64,000 nucleotides of DNA from Sinorhizobium fredii (lineage in GTDB: Bacteria > Pseudomonadota > Alphaproteobacteria > Rhizobiales > Rhizobiaceae): assembly GCF_002944405.1 (NCBI RefSeq), contig NZ_CP024307.1:2624501-2688500 (forward strand). The letters run 5' to 3'. Shown here in pieces: positions 7,889 to 18,249 of this stretch; positions within the stretch are counted from its first letter, which is position 1; each line of letters opens with the position of its first letter. A program made the position numbers and the translations under genes. The notes below the pieces were generated by a model that worked only from the letters and a program-made list of their open reading frames with translations, had not been told where the DNA came from and did no database searches.

Positions 7889-9943
7889 TCAGCTGTCCAG
7901 GAACGAGCGCAGCTTGCGCGAACGGCTCGGATGCTTGAGCTTGCGCAAGGCCTTCGCCTCGATCTGGCGGATGCGCTCGCGGGTGACCGAGAACTGCTGG
8001 CCGACTTCCTCGAGCGTGTGGTCGGTGTTCATGCCGATGCCGAAGCGCATGCGCAAGACGCGTTCCTCGCGCGGGGTCAGCGAGGCGAGGACGCGCGTCG
8101 TCGTCTCGCGCAGATTCGCCTGGATGGCAGCGTCGATCGGTAGCAGTGCGTTCTTGTCCTCGATGAAATCGCCGAGATGGGAATCTTCCTCGTCGCCGAC
8201 CGGGGTTTCGAGCGAGATCGGTTCCTTGGCGATCTTCAGGACCTTGCGCACCTTCTCGAGCGGCATAGCGAGCTTTTCCGCCAGTTCTTCCGGCGTCGGC
8301 TCGCGGCCGATCTCGTGCAACATCTGGCGCGAAGTGCGGACGATCTTGTTGATCGTCTCGATCATGTGCACCGGAATGCGGATGGTGCGGGCCTGGTCGG
8401 CGATCGAGCGGGTGATCGCCTGCCGGATCCACCAGGTCGCATAGGTCGAGAACTTGTAGCCGCGGCGGTATTCGAACTTGTCGACCGCCTTCATCAGGCC
8501 AATATTGCCCTCCTGAATGAGGTCCAGGAACTGCAGGCCGCGGTTCGTGTACTTCTTGGCGATGGAGATCACCAGGCGCAGGTTTGCCTCGACCATCTCC
8601 TTCTTGGCGATCCGCGCCTCGCGCTCGCCCTTCTGGACCATCGAGACGATGCGGCGGAACTCGGCAATCGAAATGCCGGTCTCGGTCGCGAGATTCTGGA
8701 TCTCCTGGCGGATGTCGCGGATCGTCTGGTTCTCGGCCCTGGCAAATTCCTTCCAGCCCTTGCCGGCAAGATTGCTGATCGACTTCATCCAGTTCGGATC
8801 GAGCTCGGCGCCGGAATATTGCTCGAGGAAGGAGTCGCGCTTGACGCCGTAGGATTCGGCAAGGCGCAGCAGCCTGCCCTCGTTCTGCATGAGGCGCTTG
8901 GAAATGTCGTAGAGTTGCTCGACCAGCGCATCGATGCGGTTCTGGTTGAGCGACAGCGACTTCACCGCCTTGATCAGTTCGTCCTTCAACTCCTTGTAGC
9001 GACGCTCCTGCGCCGGCGAGAGCGTGCCGGTCGCGGCGAGCCGTGCTTCCACCTGCTGGTCCTGCAGCTTACGGAGCTTCTTGTAGGTCTCGGCGATGAT
9101 GTCGAGCGTCTCCATCACCTGCGGGCGCAGCTCCGCCTCCATCGCGGCCAGCGAGAGGTTCGACTCGTCGTCGTCCTCTTCCTCTTCCTCGACCGGCTGG
9201 CCCTCGCCGCCGACATTGGTGATGTCGTCGTCATTGGCCGCAACGCGTGACTTGCGGGTCTTTTCCTTCTCCTCGGCCGCCTTGCGGTCGGCCTCGATCT
9301 TTTCCGGGCTCTGGAACTGCGGGGCAGCCTTGGCCTCGGGGCCGGAATAGGTGGTCTCGAGATCAATGATCTCGCGCAGCAGCGTCTGGCCCTCGTTCAG
9401 CTCGTCGCGCCAGATGATCAGCGCCTGGAAGGTCAGCGGGCTCTCGCAGAGACCGGCGATCATCGTTTCGCGGCCGGCCTCGATGCGCTTGGCGATGGCG
9501 ATTTCGCCTTCGCGGGAGAGCAGCTCCACCGAGCCCATCTCGCGCAGATACATGCGCACCGGGTCGTCGGTGCGGTCTGTCGGCTCCTTCTTCTTGCCGG
9601 TGGCAAGCGCCGTCCCGCTGACCGTCGCCAGTTCGCCGCCTTCGCTCTCGCTGTCGTCGCCAGCGTCCTCGTCGTCGCCGCCGGCCGCCTCTTCGGCTTC
9701 CTCGTCCTCGATGACGTTGATGCCCATGTCGGAGAGCATCGCCATCGTGTCTTCGATCTGCTCGGAGGTGACTTCCTCGGAAGGCAGGACGGAATTCAAT
9801 TCGTCCATCGTCACATAGCCGCGCTTCTTGGCGGCCTTGATCATCTTCTTGACAGCGTCGTCGGAAAGATCGAGAAGCGGACCGTCCGGAGTGCCTTCGC
9901 GTTCAACGTCTGCTTCTTCGTTTTCTTTGACTTTTGTTGCCAT
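7889..9943 (-). CDS. rpoD: RNA polymerase primary sigma factor (sigma-70)
   Basis: 684 residues. Region 1.1 (~20-85) is followed by a long acidic linker ([20 protein letters not shown]), region 1.2 at [21 protein letters not shown], the non-conserved region typical of primary sigma factors (with a second acidic tract [10 protein letters not shown]), regions 2-3 ([38 protein letters not shown]) and region 4.2 with helix-turn-helix [20 protein letters not shown]. It directs RNA polymerase to housekeeping promoters. The gene is followed by its own terminator. It lies on the same strand as dnaG, but tdh, kbl, a nuclease gene and recQ lie between, so the classic dnaG-rpoD pair is split. Confidence 0.98.
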   Translation of the reverse strand: MATKVKENEEADVEREGTPDGPLLDLSDDAVKKMIKAAKKRGYVTMDELNSVLPSEEVTSEQIEDTMAMLSDMGINVIEDEEAEEAAGGDDEDAGDDSESEGGELATVSGTALATGKKKEPTDRTDDPVRMYLREMGSVELLSREGEIAIAKRIEAGRETMIAGLCESPLTFQALIIWRDELNEGQTLLREIIDLETTYSGPEAKAAPQFQSPEKIEADRKAAEEKEKTRKSRVAANDDDITNVGGEGQPVEEEEEDDDESNLSLAAMEAELRPQVMETLDIIAETYKKLRKLQDQQVEARLAATGTLSPAQERRYKELKDELIKAVKSLSLNQNRIDALVEQLYDISKRLMQNEGRLLRLAESYGVKRDSFLEQYSGAELDPNWMKSISNLAGKGWKEFARAENQTIRDIRQEIQNLATETGISIAEFRRIVSMVQKGEREARIAKKEMVEANLRLVISIAKKYTNRGLQFLDLIQEGNIGLMKAVDKFEYRRGYKFSTYATWWIRQAITRSIADQARTIRIPVHMIETINKIVRTSRQMLHEIGREPTPEELAEKLAMPLEKVRKVLKIAKEPISLETPVGDEEDSHLGDFIEDKNALLPIDAAIQANLRETTTRVLASLTPREERVLRMRFGIGMNTDHTLEEVGQQFSVTRERIRQIEAKALRKLKHPSRSRKLRSFLDS

Positions 9944-10386
9944 TTATTTCGTCGCTTTCCTTGTCGCAACCGGCCTGCACCCGGTGCCCAATGCCGCTCG
10001 GGGTTCGGGCGCGCCGCGCACCCGCCACCGATTCATTTCCCCTGACGTAACGGGATGATGTTTAATTCCTGATTAACCACGACAGCGATCGCGGCTGAGC
10101 GGGCAAGCTCCGACAGTCCTGCCACTGAATCGTCTCTGGCATGATTTCCTATCCGCCGTACCATGTCGCCATTTCTGCTTGAAATGGTGATTCCCAGAAT
10201 TTTTCATCCCGTCAAGCTTTTCCGGTGAAAAACCGCGCAAATCGGCAAAAAACGCATATCGACGGGACTATCTCGCCGTTCACCAGGGTTGCTCAAGATG
10301 TAGGAGCGCCCTTTTAAAAGACAAGAGGCGCGGGCTTTTTCCGGGATCGCCGCGTCGTTCCATTTCGAATGTAACCCGCAGTCACA
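9944..10386. other. rpoD upstream region
   Basis: 443 bp with no ORF of its own, between the tdh stop and the rpoD start. It must hold the rpoD promoter. On the minus strand CTTGAC (10211-10216) matches the rhizobial -35 box, but the sequence 17 bases on (GAATCA) is a poor -10, so the assignment is weak. The part 10180-10330 is AT-richer than its surroundings and contains the palindrome CTTTTAAAAG. Confidence 0.4.
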
Positions 10387-11424
10387 TCACAGCCAATCCA
10401 TCACCACCTTGCCCGAATTGCCAGAGCGCATCGCCTCGAAACCGTCGCGGAACTCGTCGATACGAATGCGGTGGGTGATGACCGGCGAAAGGTCGAGCCC
10501 GCCCTGGACGAAGGCGATCATCTTGTACCAGGTCTCGAACATTTCACGGCCATAGATGCCTTTCAGGTTGAGCATCTTGAAGATCACCTTGTTCCAGTCG
10601 ATCTCGAAGCCGGCCGGCGCAATGCCGAGAATGGCGATCTTGCCGCCATTGTTCATCTTGTCGATCATGTCGCGGAACGCCGGTGCAGCGCCCGACATTT
10701 CGAGGCCGACGTCGAAGCCTTCGGTCATCCCGATCGAGCGCATCACATCGGCGAGATTCTCTTTCGAGGCATCGACGACGTAGTCGATCCCAAGCTTGCG
10801 GGCGAGATCGAGGCGTACCGGATTGATGTCGGTGATCACCACCTTTCGGGCGCCTGAGCGCTTGGCGACCAACGCGCCCATGATGCCGATCGGTCCGGCG
10901 CCGGTGACGAGCACATCCTCACCGACGAGATCGAAGGAAAGCGCCGTATGCACCGCATTGCCGAAGGGATCGAAGATCGCGGCGATCTCGTCCGGCACGT
11001 CGTCCGGGATCGTCACGACATTATATTCCGGCAGGCAGACGAACTCGGCGAAGGAGCCCGGCCGGTTGACGCCGACGCCGAGCGTATTGCGGCAGAGATG
11101 TCCCCTGCCCGCCCGGCAATTGCGGCACTTGCCGCAGACGATATGGCCCTCGCCGGAAACCCGCTCGCCGACATGGTGCTTGGTGACCGCCGAGCCGACC
11201 TCGGCGATTTCGCCCATGAACTCGTGGCCGACGACCATCGGGACGGGAATGGTCTTCTGCGCCCACTGGTCCCAGTTCCAGATATGGACGTCGGTGCCGC
11301 AGATCGCCGATTTCTTGACGCGGATCAGCACATCGTTCGGCCCGACCTCCGGCACCGGCACGCGTTCCATCCACAGCCCAACCTCGGGCTTCGTCTTGAC
11401 CAGCGCCTTCATCATGTTGGTCAT
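10387..11424 (-). CDS. tdh: L-threonine 3-dehydrogenase
   Basis: 345 residues. A zinc-dependent medium-chain dehydrogenase that oxidises threonine to 2-amino-3-ketobutyrate with NAD+. Visible are the catalytic zinc ligands ([21 protein letters not shown]), the structural zinc cluster ([15 protein letters not shown]), the nucleotide fold [23 protein letters not shown] and the TDH-specific [22 protein letters not shown]. Kbl, the next enzyme of the pathway, is just upstream on the same strand (43-bp gap), so they form the threonine-to-glycine tdh-kbl unit. Confidence 0.97.
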   Translation of the reverse strand: MTNMMKALVKTKPEVGLWMERVPVPEVGPNDVLIRVKKSAICGTDVHIWNWDQWAQKTIPVPMVVGHEFMGEIAEVGSAVTKHHVGERVSGEGHIVCGKCRNCRAGRGHLCRNTLGVGVNRPGSFAEFVCLPEYNVVTIPDDVPDEIAAIFDPFGNAVHTALSFDLVGEDVLVTGAGPIGIMGALVAKRSGARKVVITDINPVRLDLARKLGIDYVVDASKENLADVMRSIGMTEGFDVGLEMSGAAPAFRDMIDKMNNGGKIAILGIAPAGFEIDWNKVIFKMLNLKGIYGREMFETWYKMIAFVQGGLDLSPVITHRIRIDEFRDGFEAMRSGNSGKVVMDWL

Positions 11425-11467
11425 TGCAGGATCCTCACTCCCTCCGCGTCTCGCATAGCTTAGCTCC

Positions 11468-12655
11468 TCAAATCACGCCCAGCTCGCGGCCCACTTCCTC
11501 GAACACCGCAATCGCACGCCGCACATCCTTCTCGCTGTGCGCCGCCGACATCTGAGTGCGGATGCGTGCCTGTCCTCTCGGCACTACGGGGAAGGAAAAG
11601 CCGATGACGTAGACGCCTTTCTCCAGCATGCGCGCCGCCATTTCCTGCGCCAGCGCCGCATCGCCCAGCATGACGGGAATGATCGGGTGCCCCTCGCCGG
11701 CGAGCCGGAAGCCGAGCTTCGACATCTCGGCCCGGAAGAGTGCCGAGTTCGCATAGAGCCGCTCGCGAAGCGCATCGCCGTTCTCGATCAGTTCGAAGAC
11801 CTTGAGCGAGGCCGCGGCGATCACCGGAGCAAGCGTATTGGAAAAGAGGTAGGGTCGCGAGCGCTGGCGCAGCCAGTCGACGACCTCGGCCTTTGCCGAC
11901 GTGTAGCCCCCCGAGGCACCGCCCAGCGCCTTGCCGAGGGTGCCGGTGATGATGTCGACGCGGCCCTCGATTCCGCAATGTTCGGCGGATCCGCGGCCAT
12001 GCTTGCCTACGAAGCCGACCGCGTGGCTGTCGTCGACCATGACCATCGCACCATATTTCTCCGCCAGGTCGCAGACGCCCTCGAGGTTGGCGATGATGCC
12101 GTCCATGGAGAAGACGCCGTCGGTAGCAATCAGCTTGAAGCGGCTGCCCTCGGCCTTCTTCAACTCCTCCTCCAGCGCCGCCATGTCGTTGTTGGCGTAA
12201 CGGAATCGCTTCGCCTTGGAGAGCCGGACGCCGTCGATGATCGAGGCGTGGTTCAGCGCGTCCGAGATGATCGCATCTTCCTCGCCGAGCAGCGTCTCGA
12301 ACAGACCGCCATTGGCATCGAAGCAGGAGGAATAGAGGATCGTGTCCTCCATGCGGAGAAAGGAGGAAATGCGCGCCTCGAGCTGCTTGTGCTCCTCCTG
12401 CGTGCCGCAGATGAAACGCACCGAGGCCATGCCGTAGCCGTAACGGTCGAGCGCCTTCTTGCCGGCATCGGCAAGTTCCTCGTTGTCGGCAAGGCCCAGA
12501 TAGTTGTTGGCGCAGAAGTTCAGGACCCTATCGCCGGACGCGACTTCGATCTCGCCCGCCTGCTTGGAGGTGATGACGCGCTCGGACTTGTAGAGCCCGG
12601 CCTGCTTCAGGCCATCAAGCTCCGAACGCAGGTGGGAGAGGAAGGCAGAGGTCAT
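11468..12655 (-). CDS. kbl: Glycine C-acetyltransferase (2-amino-3-ketobutyrate CoA ligase)
   Basis: 395 residues from the ATG at 12655; the 22 codons upstream do not resemble the family. This PLP enzyme of the alpha-oxoamine synthase family splits 2-amino-3-ketobutyrate with CoA into glycine and acetyl-CoA. Motifs: [49 protein letters not shown] and the PLP lysine in [12 protein letters not shown]. It acts directly after Tdh, encoded downstream. Confidence 0.97.
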   Translation of the reverse strand: MTSAFLSHLRSELDGLKQAGLYKSERVITSKQAGEIEVASGDRVLNFCANNYLGLADNEELADAGKKALDRYGYGMASVRFICGTQEEHKQLEARISSFLRMEDTILYSSCFDANGGLFETLLGEEDAIISDALNHASIIDGVRLSKAKRFRYANNDMAALEEELKKAEGSRFKLIATDGVFSMDGIIANLEGVCDLAEKYGAMVMVDDSHAVGFVGKHGRGSAEHCGIEGRVDIITGTLGKALGGASGGYTSAKAEVVDWLRQRSRPYLFSNTLAPVIAAASLKVFELIENGDALRERLYANSALFRAEMSKLGFRLAGEGHPIIPVMLGDAALAQEMAARMLEKGVYVIGFSFPVVPRGQARIRTQMSAAHSEKDVRRAIAVFEEVGRELGVI

Positions 12656-12981
12656 GGCAGCCGCTTTCGAACAAAGGAGTTTGTATAGACAAATAACACG
12701 ATGGCTGGCGACGCACAGCAATTTCTTACCGCATTGTTGAGGTGAAACGCGCGGGATTCAAGCACCTTCCGCGCCGTGGACACGGCGTCGCCACAGTACG
12801 CACAGGCAGCGTGCAGCCTCATCGGCTACGGTACGGCAAAGGCTTCACCTCCCCGCCTCATTCCTGTGCTTGTCACAGGAGGCCAGTCAGCCCAGTCCTT
12901 GGGGTGAAAGACTCTTCCGCGCCGTGGACACGGCGCTGGTGGATCCCTGTGACAAGCACAGGGATGAGGGAGGCGTGGGCC
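12656..12981. other. Repeat-rich gap upstream of kbl
   Basis: 326 bp with no gene. It contains the kbl promoter end (right side of 12656), a stray 22-bp copy of part of the element at 12766-12787 (again found at 12914-12935), and the complete inverted-repeat element 12856-12973. Confidence 0.7.
12856..12973. repeat. Palindromic repeat element, left copy
   Basis: 118-bp element whose ends are inverted repeats: CCTCATTCCTGTGCTTGTCA at the left and TGACAAGCACAGGGATGAGG at the right. Each arm is itself a small hairpin, CCTGTG-CTTGT-CACAGG. Inside lie CCCAGTCCTTGGGGTGAAAG and a GC palindrome GCGCCGTGGACACGGCGC. The same arms occur in the element at 13362-13529, on the other side of the GIY-YIG gene. 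From memory such arms are common in intergenic DNA of rhizobia. Confidence 0.8.
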
Positions 12982-13287
12982 TTACTGTCGATGCACACTA
13001 TATCCCGTGGAGGTAGTGGGAATATCCTCCCACTCCGGGTTCATCTGCTCTATGAGGTTCAGCTTCCACTGCCTCGGCCACTTCTTGATCGTCTTTTCCC
13101 GCGTGATATCGGTCGTCAACAGATCGAAATCCTCGAAGCAGACAAGCGTTTTTACGCCGTATTTGGAAGTGAAGCCCGGGGTTAGGTCGTTCTGGTGTTC
13201 AAAGAGGCGGCGAGGCAAATCACGGGTGACGCCGGTATAGAGCGTCCCGTTTCGCTTGGATGCGAGAGTATAGACATAGCCCCTCAT
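12982..13287 (-). CDS. GIY-YIG single-domain endonuclease
   Basis: 101 residues, one GIY-YIG nuclease domain of the UvrC-N/YhbQ (UPF0213) kind. The family's first motif appears as YVYTLASKRNGTLYTGVT, then DLPRRLFEHQND with the conserved arginine and histidine, and the glutamate in TREKTIKKWPRQWK. These proteins cut DNA in a metal-dependent way; biological roles are mostly unknown. The gene fills the space between two palindromic elements that share terminal arms; its stop codon is 8 bp from the left element and its start 74 bp from the right one. It is independent of kbl and recQ. Confidence 0.9.
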   Translation of the reverse strand: MRGYVYTLASKRNGTLYTGVTRDLPRRLFEHQNDLTPGFTSKYGVKTLVCFEDFDLLTTDITREKTIKKWPRQWKLNLIEQMNPEWEDIPTTSTGYSVHRQ

Positions 13288-13361
13288 GCAGTCACAACGT
13301 GCATGATCAGCTGCAATTATGCAACCAAGGTTGCTTAATTGGCGAAAAGCCTACACTCACC

Positions 13362-13529
13362 CTCCCTCATCCCTGTGCTCGTCACAGGGATCCAGCCACG
13401 GCGCGTCCGCGCCGTGAATGAGCCAGATAAGAAGGAAAGCGGTGGAGACTCCAACCGAATATTGAGACACTTTCAGCGCCCAAGGACTTGGGCGTGCCGG
13501 ATTCGTGTGACAAGCACAGGAATGAGGGA
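13362..13529. repeat. Palindromic repeat element, right copy
   Basis: 168-bp element ending in CTCCCTCATCCCTGTGCTCG at the left and TGACAAGCACAGGAATGAGG at the right, the same arms as the element at 12856-12973. The left arm is the hairpin CCCTGTG-CTCGT-CACAGGG. The middle has a GC palindrome ACGGCGCGTCCGCGCCGT and CCCAAGGACTTGGG, and about 50 bp of unrelated, AT-richer sequence. Lies between the GIY-YIG gene and recQ. Confidence 0.78.
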
Positions 13530-13570
13530 ATGCAAGTTGACGCCCCCGCGACCTTGTGGACCTGCCCTTC

Positions 13571-15439
13571 TCAGCCCCCCTCCTCGAATGCATCGATCAC
13601 CGCCAGGAAAGCCTCGCCATATCTCTCCCGCTTGCTCTCGCCGATGCCGGGAATGCCGATGAGATCGTCAAAGTCGCGCGGACGCTGCTTGGCGAGCGCG
13701 ATCAAGGTCGTGTCCGGGAAGACGACATAGGGCGGGACGTTCAATTCCTTGGCGATCGAAAACCGCTCGGCCCGCAGCTTCTCGAAAAGCTCGAGATCGG
13801 AGCCGGCAAGATCCGAACGCTCGCGGGCCGAGGCCGATTTCTGCCCGCGTGCCGCCTTGCCGGAACTCGGCCGATCCTTGCGGAAGAGCACCTGCCGCTC
13901 GCGCTTGAACACCGCCCGCGCTTCCGGCTCGAGTTTCAGGGCGCCGTAGGCAGCGTGGTCGACTGTGATCAACCCCATTGCGAGCAATTGCCGGAAAACC
14001 GATTGCCAGGTTCGCGCCGGCAGGTCCTTGCCGGCGCCGAAGACCGGCATGTCGACATGGCCGAAGCGCTCGGTCTTCTCGTTGACGGCCCCGATCAAAA
14101 CATCGATGACATGGCCGGTGCCGAACCGCTCGCCGGTCCGGTAGACGGCGGCGAGTGCCTTGATCGCCGCCTCCGTACCATCCCAGGTCTCGACCGGCTT
14201 CAGGCAGGTGTCGCAGTGGCCGCAACGGCCGGGATGCGCCTCGCCGAAATGCGCGAGGATCGCCTGCCGCCGGCAGCCTGCCGTCTCGCAGATCGCCAGC
14301 AGGGAATTGAGCTTTGACCGTTCGATGCGCTTGATCTCGTCCGGCGCGCCGCCCTCGTCGATCATGCGCCGGCGCTGGATGACGTCGGCCATGCCATAGG
14401 CCATCCACACTTCCGACGGCAATCCGTCGCGACCGGCCCTGCCAGTCTCCTGATAGTAGGCCTCGACCGAACCGGGCAGGTCGAGATGCGCGACATAACG
14501 GACATCCGGCTTGTCGATCCCCATGCCGAAGGCGACTGTCGCCACCAAGCAGAGGTTCTCCTCCTTCAGGAAGGCGTCCTGATGCCGATCGCGCAAGGCG
14601 CGGTCCATTCCGGCGTGATAGGGGAGAGCGCGGATGCCCTGTCCGTTCAGCCATTCGGCCGTGTCCTCGACCTTGGCGCGCGACAGGCAATAGACGATGC
14701 CGCTCGAATCCTTGAAGCGCGACAGGAAGCGCAAGAGCTGCTGGCGCGGCTGGTCGCGCTCGACGATTTCGTAGGCGATGTTCGGCCGGTCGAAGCTGGA
14801 GGAAAACACCCGCGCGCCGCGAAGCGCCAGCCGCTCGATGATGTCGTCGCGCGTGTGTGGGTCGGCGGTGGCCGTCAGAGCAATGCGCGGCACGCCCGGG
14901 AAACGCGAGGCAAGACAATCGAGGCCGCGATATTCGGGCCGGAAATCGTGACCCCATTGCGAGACGCAGTGCGCCTCGTCGATCGCAAAGAGGGCGATGT
15001 CCATGTCGCCGATCATTTCGGCGAAACCGTCGGTGACCGCGCGCTCCGGCGTGACGTAGAGCAGGTCGAGCGTATCCGCCGAGAGAGCCCGGCGGACGGC
15101 GATCGCCTCGTCGCGGCTGAGCGAGGAGTTGAGCGCCGCAGCGCGAATGCCGGCCTGCTTCAGCGCCTCCACCTGGTCGCGCATCAACGCGATCAGCGGC
15201 GAGACGACGATGCCGACGCCCTTGCGGCAAAGCGCCGGGATCTGGAAGCAGAGCGACTTGCCAGCGCCGGTCGGGAACAGCACCACAGCATCGCCACCCG
15301 CCACGACGTGCTCGACGACGGCCTGCTGCTGACCGCGGAAGGCGGAATAGCCGTAGACGCGCTTGAGGACATCGAGGGGATTGCGGGCGCCGTCGTTTCC
15401 GAAGAGGAGGATGGTGGAGGCGTCGTCATTGTATGGCAT
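13571..15439 (-). CDS. recQ: ATP-dependent DNA helicase RecQ
   Basis: 622 residues from the ATG at 15439 (a GTG start 12 codons earlier is possible). A 3'-5' superfamily-2 helicase of the RecF recombination pathway. Walker A is [12 protein letters not shown], the DEAH box [19 protein letters not shown], motif [15 protein letters not shown]; the RecQ-Ct zinc cysteines are in CETAGC and GRCGHCDTC, and an HRDC domain ends the protein ([20 protein letters not shown]). Full length and intact. Separated from dnaG by a repeat element, so probably its own transcription unit. Confidence 0.96.
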   Translation of the reverse strand: MPYNDDASTILLFGNDGARNPLDVLKRVYGYSAFRGQQQAVVEHVVAGGDAVVLFPTGAGKSLCFQIPALCRKGVGIVVSPLIALMRDQVEALKQAGIRAAALNSSLSRDEAIAVRRALSADTLDLLYVTPERAVTDGFAEMIGDMDIALFAIDEAHCVSQWGHDFRPEYRGLDCLASRFPGVPRIALTATADPHTRDDIIERLALRGARVFSSSFDRPNIAYEIVERDQPRQQLLRFLSRFKDSSGIVYCLSRAKVEDTAEWLNGQGIRALPYHAGMDRALRDRHQDAFLKEENLCLVATVAFGMGIDKPDVRYVAHLDLPGSVEAYYQETGRAGRDGLPSEVWMAYGMADVIQRRRMIDEGGAPDEIKRIERSKLNSLLAICETAGCRRQAILAHFGEAHPGRCGHCDTCLKPVETWDGTEAAIKALAAVYRTGERFGTGHVIDVLIGAVNEKTERFGHVDMPVFGAGKDLPARTWQSVFRQLLAMGLITVDHAAYGALKLEPEARAVFKRERQVLFRKDRPSSGKAARGQKSASARERSDLAGSDLELFEKLRAERFSIAKELNVPPYVVFPDTTLIALAKQRPRDFDDLIGIPGIGESKRERYGEAFLAVIDAFEEGG

Positions 15440-15506
15440 GAAATCGCTTTCGTCGGCGGGCAGTATGCGGCTCACGAAAATCGGACGCGAAGGCGGGTAG
15501 AGAGAT

Positions 15507-15660
15507 GCCCCTCACCCTGCCCTCTCCCCGCAGGCGGGGCGAGGTTGCGTCGCATCTGAGGCTCGTGTCGTGCACCAACTGCAAGGACGTTTGCTGAGCT
15601 GGCGCGGCATTCCCTTCTCCCCACCTGCAGGGAAAGGGTCGCGGCAGCGAGATCAGGGGC
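15507..15660. repeat. RIME-like intergenic mosaic element
   Basis: ~154-bp repeat between recQ and dnaG. Inverted ends: CCCTCACCCTGCCCTCTCCC and a matching GGAAAGGGTCGCGGCAGCGA...CAGGGG. The core CTCCCCGCAGGCGGGG is the usual signature of Rhizobium-specific intergenic mosaic elements. Related copies are at 44694-44773 and 51349-51474; this one has a longer middle part. Confidence 0.7.
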
Positions 15661-15676
15661 CGCCAGAAGCAGGGCA

Positions 15677-17656
15677 TCACCGCGCCGCCGGCCCCTTGAC
15701 CCGTCCGGAAAGCACTCCGAAGCCTTCGATGATCGCTTCCTGGTTCTCCAGCCGGGTGACTTCCAACTGAACCTCCTGAAGCGTCCGCAACAGCTGCGGC
15801 ACGACCTCGAGATCCCCTTCTTCCGTGGCATGCGCCAATTCCCTTTCGAGCTCGCGGCGCTGCCAATTGAGCGCCTTGGTGCGCTTGTGCAGCGCCAGGG
15901 CCTGCAGGTAACCCTCGCGCGCATCTTCTGGCGCAGCCGCCGTCGTCGCGGTCCATAGCCGCGCATAGCGAATCTGCTGGTCGAGCGCGCTGATCAACGG
16001 GGCAAAACCTTCAGCCTCCAATTGCTCGACCAGCCCTTCCCGCGTCAGCCGCGGGCCGTTTGCCGCCGCGGCGTTCAGAACCGCTGCCCAGCAACGCTGC
16101 AGCTCACGATGATCGAACTCGATCGTCGAGATCTCGTCATATTCGTCGAAAAGCAGTTGCGGGTGGTTGACGATCGTGAGCGCAAGGACGCTCTCGCGCA
16201 GCATCGGCGCCGCCTGCTGACCGCTGACCAGCGACGAGCGCGCCAGCCGGTCGGAAATCGAGGTCGGGCCGGCAGCGTTGCGCGCACCGCCATAGTTTCG
16301 CGGACCGCCGCGCTCGCGCCCACCGCGCTCGAACGGCCGCCGCTCGCCCCTGAACGGCGCGCTCACCTGCAGAAAGGCGTTCAGCCGGTCGCGCATGTCC
16401 TGGCCGTAGTGGCGGCGCACGCTCTCGTCGGCGATGACGGAGGTCACCTGCCTCAGCCGGGCCTCAAGCTCGGCGCGCTTTTCCGGCGTATCGAAGCCGC
16501 CGCCCTGCACCTCGCGCATCCAAACCATCTCGGCGAGCGAACGGGCATTGGCAAGCACCTTGTCGAAAGGCTCTCGCCCATCGTGACGGACGAGGTCGTC
16601 CGGGTCCTTACCGTCCGGCAGCATGGCGAAGCGCACCGAACGGCCGGGCTTCAGATGCGGCAGCGCCAGGTCGACGGCACGGTTGGCCGCGCGGATGCCG
16701 GCCCCGTCGCCGTCGAAGCAAAGCACCGGCTGGGGCGTCATCTTCCAGAGGAGATCGAGCTGGTTCTCGGTCAGCGCCGTGCCGAGCGGCGCCACGGCAT
16801 TTTCGATGCCTGCCTGATGCAGCGCGATCACGTCCATATAGCCTTCGACGGCGACGATCGTGCCCGCGCCGTCGGCGCCCTGGGAAGCGCGCCGGGCGCG
16901 CGCGAAATTGAAGAGCACATTGCCCTTGTGGAAGAGCTCGGTCTCGTTGGAGTTCAGATATTTGGCGGGCGCATCGGCAGACATCGCCCGGCCGCCGAAG
17001 GCGATAACTTTTTCGCGCGCCGAGAGGATCGGAAACATGATCCGGTCGCGAAAGCGGTCGTACGAGACCGGAACGTCCGGCCCATAGACGACGAGGCCGC
17101 AGGCCTCGATCTGCTCCTTGCCGACCCCCTTGCCGGCGAGAAATTCCTTCAACGCATTTCGGCTATCCGGCGCATAGCCGAGCCGGAAGGTCTCGATCGT
17201 GCGGCCGGTGAGGCCCCGTTCGCGCAGATAGGCGCGCGCCTTGGCGCCGGACGCGGTCTGAAGCTGGTCCTGAAAGAACTGCGTCGCCAGTTCCATGACG
17301 TCGAGCAGGCTCGTGCGTTCCTTCTCCCGCCGCTCGGCCTGCGGATCGGGCTGCGGCATGGGAACACCCGCCATATCGGCGATCTGCTGCACCGCTTCGG
17401 GAAAGCTCAGGCCCTCGAGGTCGGTCAGAAAGCGAAAATGGTCGCCGGAGACATTGCAGCCGAAACAATGGTAGCGGCCCTTGCGGTCCTCGCAGTGGAA
17501 GCTCGGCGACTTTTCGCCGTGGAAGGGGCAGCAGGCCCAGTAGTCGCCGCGCGACACATTGGTCTTGCGCCGGTCCCAGGTGACGCGCTTGCCAACCACG
17601 TCCGAAATCGGAACGCGGTCGCGGATCTCGTCAAGGAAGGACGGTGAAAAGCGCAT
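15677..17656 (-). CDS. dnaG: DNA primase
   Basis: 659 residues. Makes RNA primers for DNA replication, together with DnaB helicase. The N-terminal CHC2 zinc domain shows C43, H46, C64 and C67 (CCPFHGEKS...YHCFGC). The TOPRIM catalytic core follows (VAVEGYMDVIALHQAG, VLCFDGDGAGIRAANRA, PDGKDPDDLVR) and a helical DnaB-binding C-terminus. A basic, R/G-rich linker (RGERRPFERGGRERGGPRNYGG) joins the two. It is the upstream partner of the rpoD region but is separated from rpoD by four genes. Confidence 0.97.
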   Translation of the reverse strand: MRFSPSFLDEIRDRVPISDVVGKRVTWDRRKTNVSRGDYWACCPFHGEKSPSFHCEDRKGRYHCFGCNVSGDHFRFLTDLEGLSFPEAVQQIADMAGVPMPQPDPQAERREKERTSLLDVMELATQFFQDQLQTASGAKARAYLRERGLTGRTIETFRLGYAPDSRNALKEFLAGKGVGKEQIEACGLVVYGPDVPVSYDRFRDRIMFPILSAREKVIAFGGRAMSADAPAKYLNSNETELFHKGNVLFNFARARRASQGADGAGTIVAVEGYMDVIALHQAGIENAVAPLGTALTENQLDLLWKMTPQPVLCFDGDGAGIRAANRAVDLALPHLKPGRSVRFAMLPDGKDPDDLVRHDGREPFDKVLANARSLAEMVWMREVQGGGFDTPEKRAELEARLRQVTSVIADESVRRHYGQDMRDRLNAFLQVSAPFRGERRPFERGGRERGGPRNYGGARNAAGPTSISDRLARSSLVSGQQAAPMLRESVLALTIVNHPQLLFDEYDEISTIEFDHRELQRCWAAVLNAAAANGPRLTREGLVEQLEAEGFAPLISALDQQIRYARLWTATTAAAPEDAREGYLQALALHKRTKALNWQRRELERELAHATEEGDLEVVPQLLRTLQEVQLEVTRLENQEAIIEGFGVLSGRVKGPAAR

Positions 17657-17799
17657 GGATACCTCTGGCCAGCTTCCATATAAGCGGCCTGGCCGGAGGA
17701 AGCCACCGTTCCTCTCGGTCTTGCCCGCTTTTCACAGGCGGCCATCAAAAGAGGCGGGAAACTGAGGCGCCGCCGGAGATCAGGCGCCGGCGCAGCGGC

Positions 17800-18249
17800 T
17801 TACTTCAACAGCTCCTTGACGATGCTGGAAGCCTTGGCGAAATCCATCTGGCCGGAATAGCGCTCCTTCAAAGCATTCATCACCTTGCCCATGTCGCGCA
17901 GGCCCTGAGCGCCGAGTTCCGCGATGACTGCGGCGCAAAGCTCGTTCACCTTCTCCTCGGAGAACTGCTCGGGTAAAAATCCGTTGATGATGCTGATTTC
18001 CTGCCGCTCCTGCTCGGCGAGCTCCGGGCGGCCGCCCTCGTCGTAGATGCGGGCCGATTCCTCGCGCTGCTTGATCATCTTGGCGAGGATCTGCATGATC
18101 TCGTCATCGCCGGCCTGGTCCTTGCCCTGGCCGCGATTGGCGATGTCGCGGTCCTTGATAGCCGCCTGGATCAGCCGAACGGTCGAAGTCCGCCGGGTAT
18201 CCTTGGCTTTCAGCGCTTCCTTCAGGGCGTTTGCGAATTGCTCGCGCAT
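17800..18249 (-). CDS. GatB/YqeY domain protein
   Basis: 149 residues from the ATG at 18249, which GGAG precedes by 7 bases. It is a stand-alone YqeY domain, homologous to the C-terminal tail of the amidotransferase subunit GatB: KDTRRTSTVRLIQAAIKDRDI, EIMQILAKMIKQREESARIY, and MGKVMNALKERYSGQMDFAKAS. A role in tRNA-related metabolism is assumed from homology. Located 143 bp upstream of dnaG on the same strand, as is common in alphaproteobacteria. Confidence 0.93.
   Translation of the reverse strand: MREQFANALKEALKAKDTRRTSTVRLIQAAIKDRDIANRGQGKDQAGDDEIMQILAKMIKQREESARIYDEGGRPELAEQERQEISIINGFLPEQFSEEKVNELCAAVIAELGAQGLRDMGKVMNALKERYSGQMDFAKASSIVKELLK

Noticed and set aside
10211..10239. CTTGAC on the minus strand as rpoD promoter
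   Set aside because: The -35 is good, but no acceptable -10 is at 16-18 bp, so it is mentioned only within the intergenic entry.
16022..17647. 541-codon plus-strand frame opposite dnaG
   Set aside because: High-GC antisense shadow of dnaG, which has all primase motifs.
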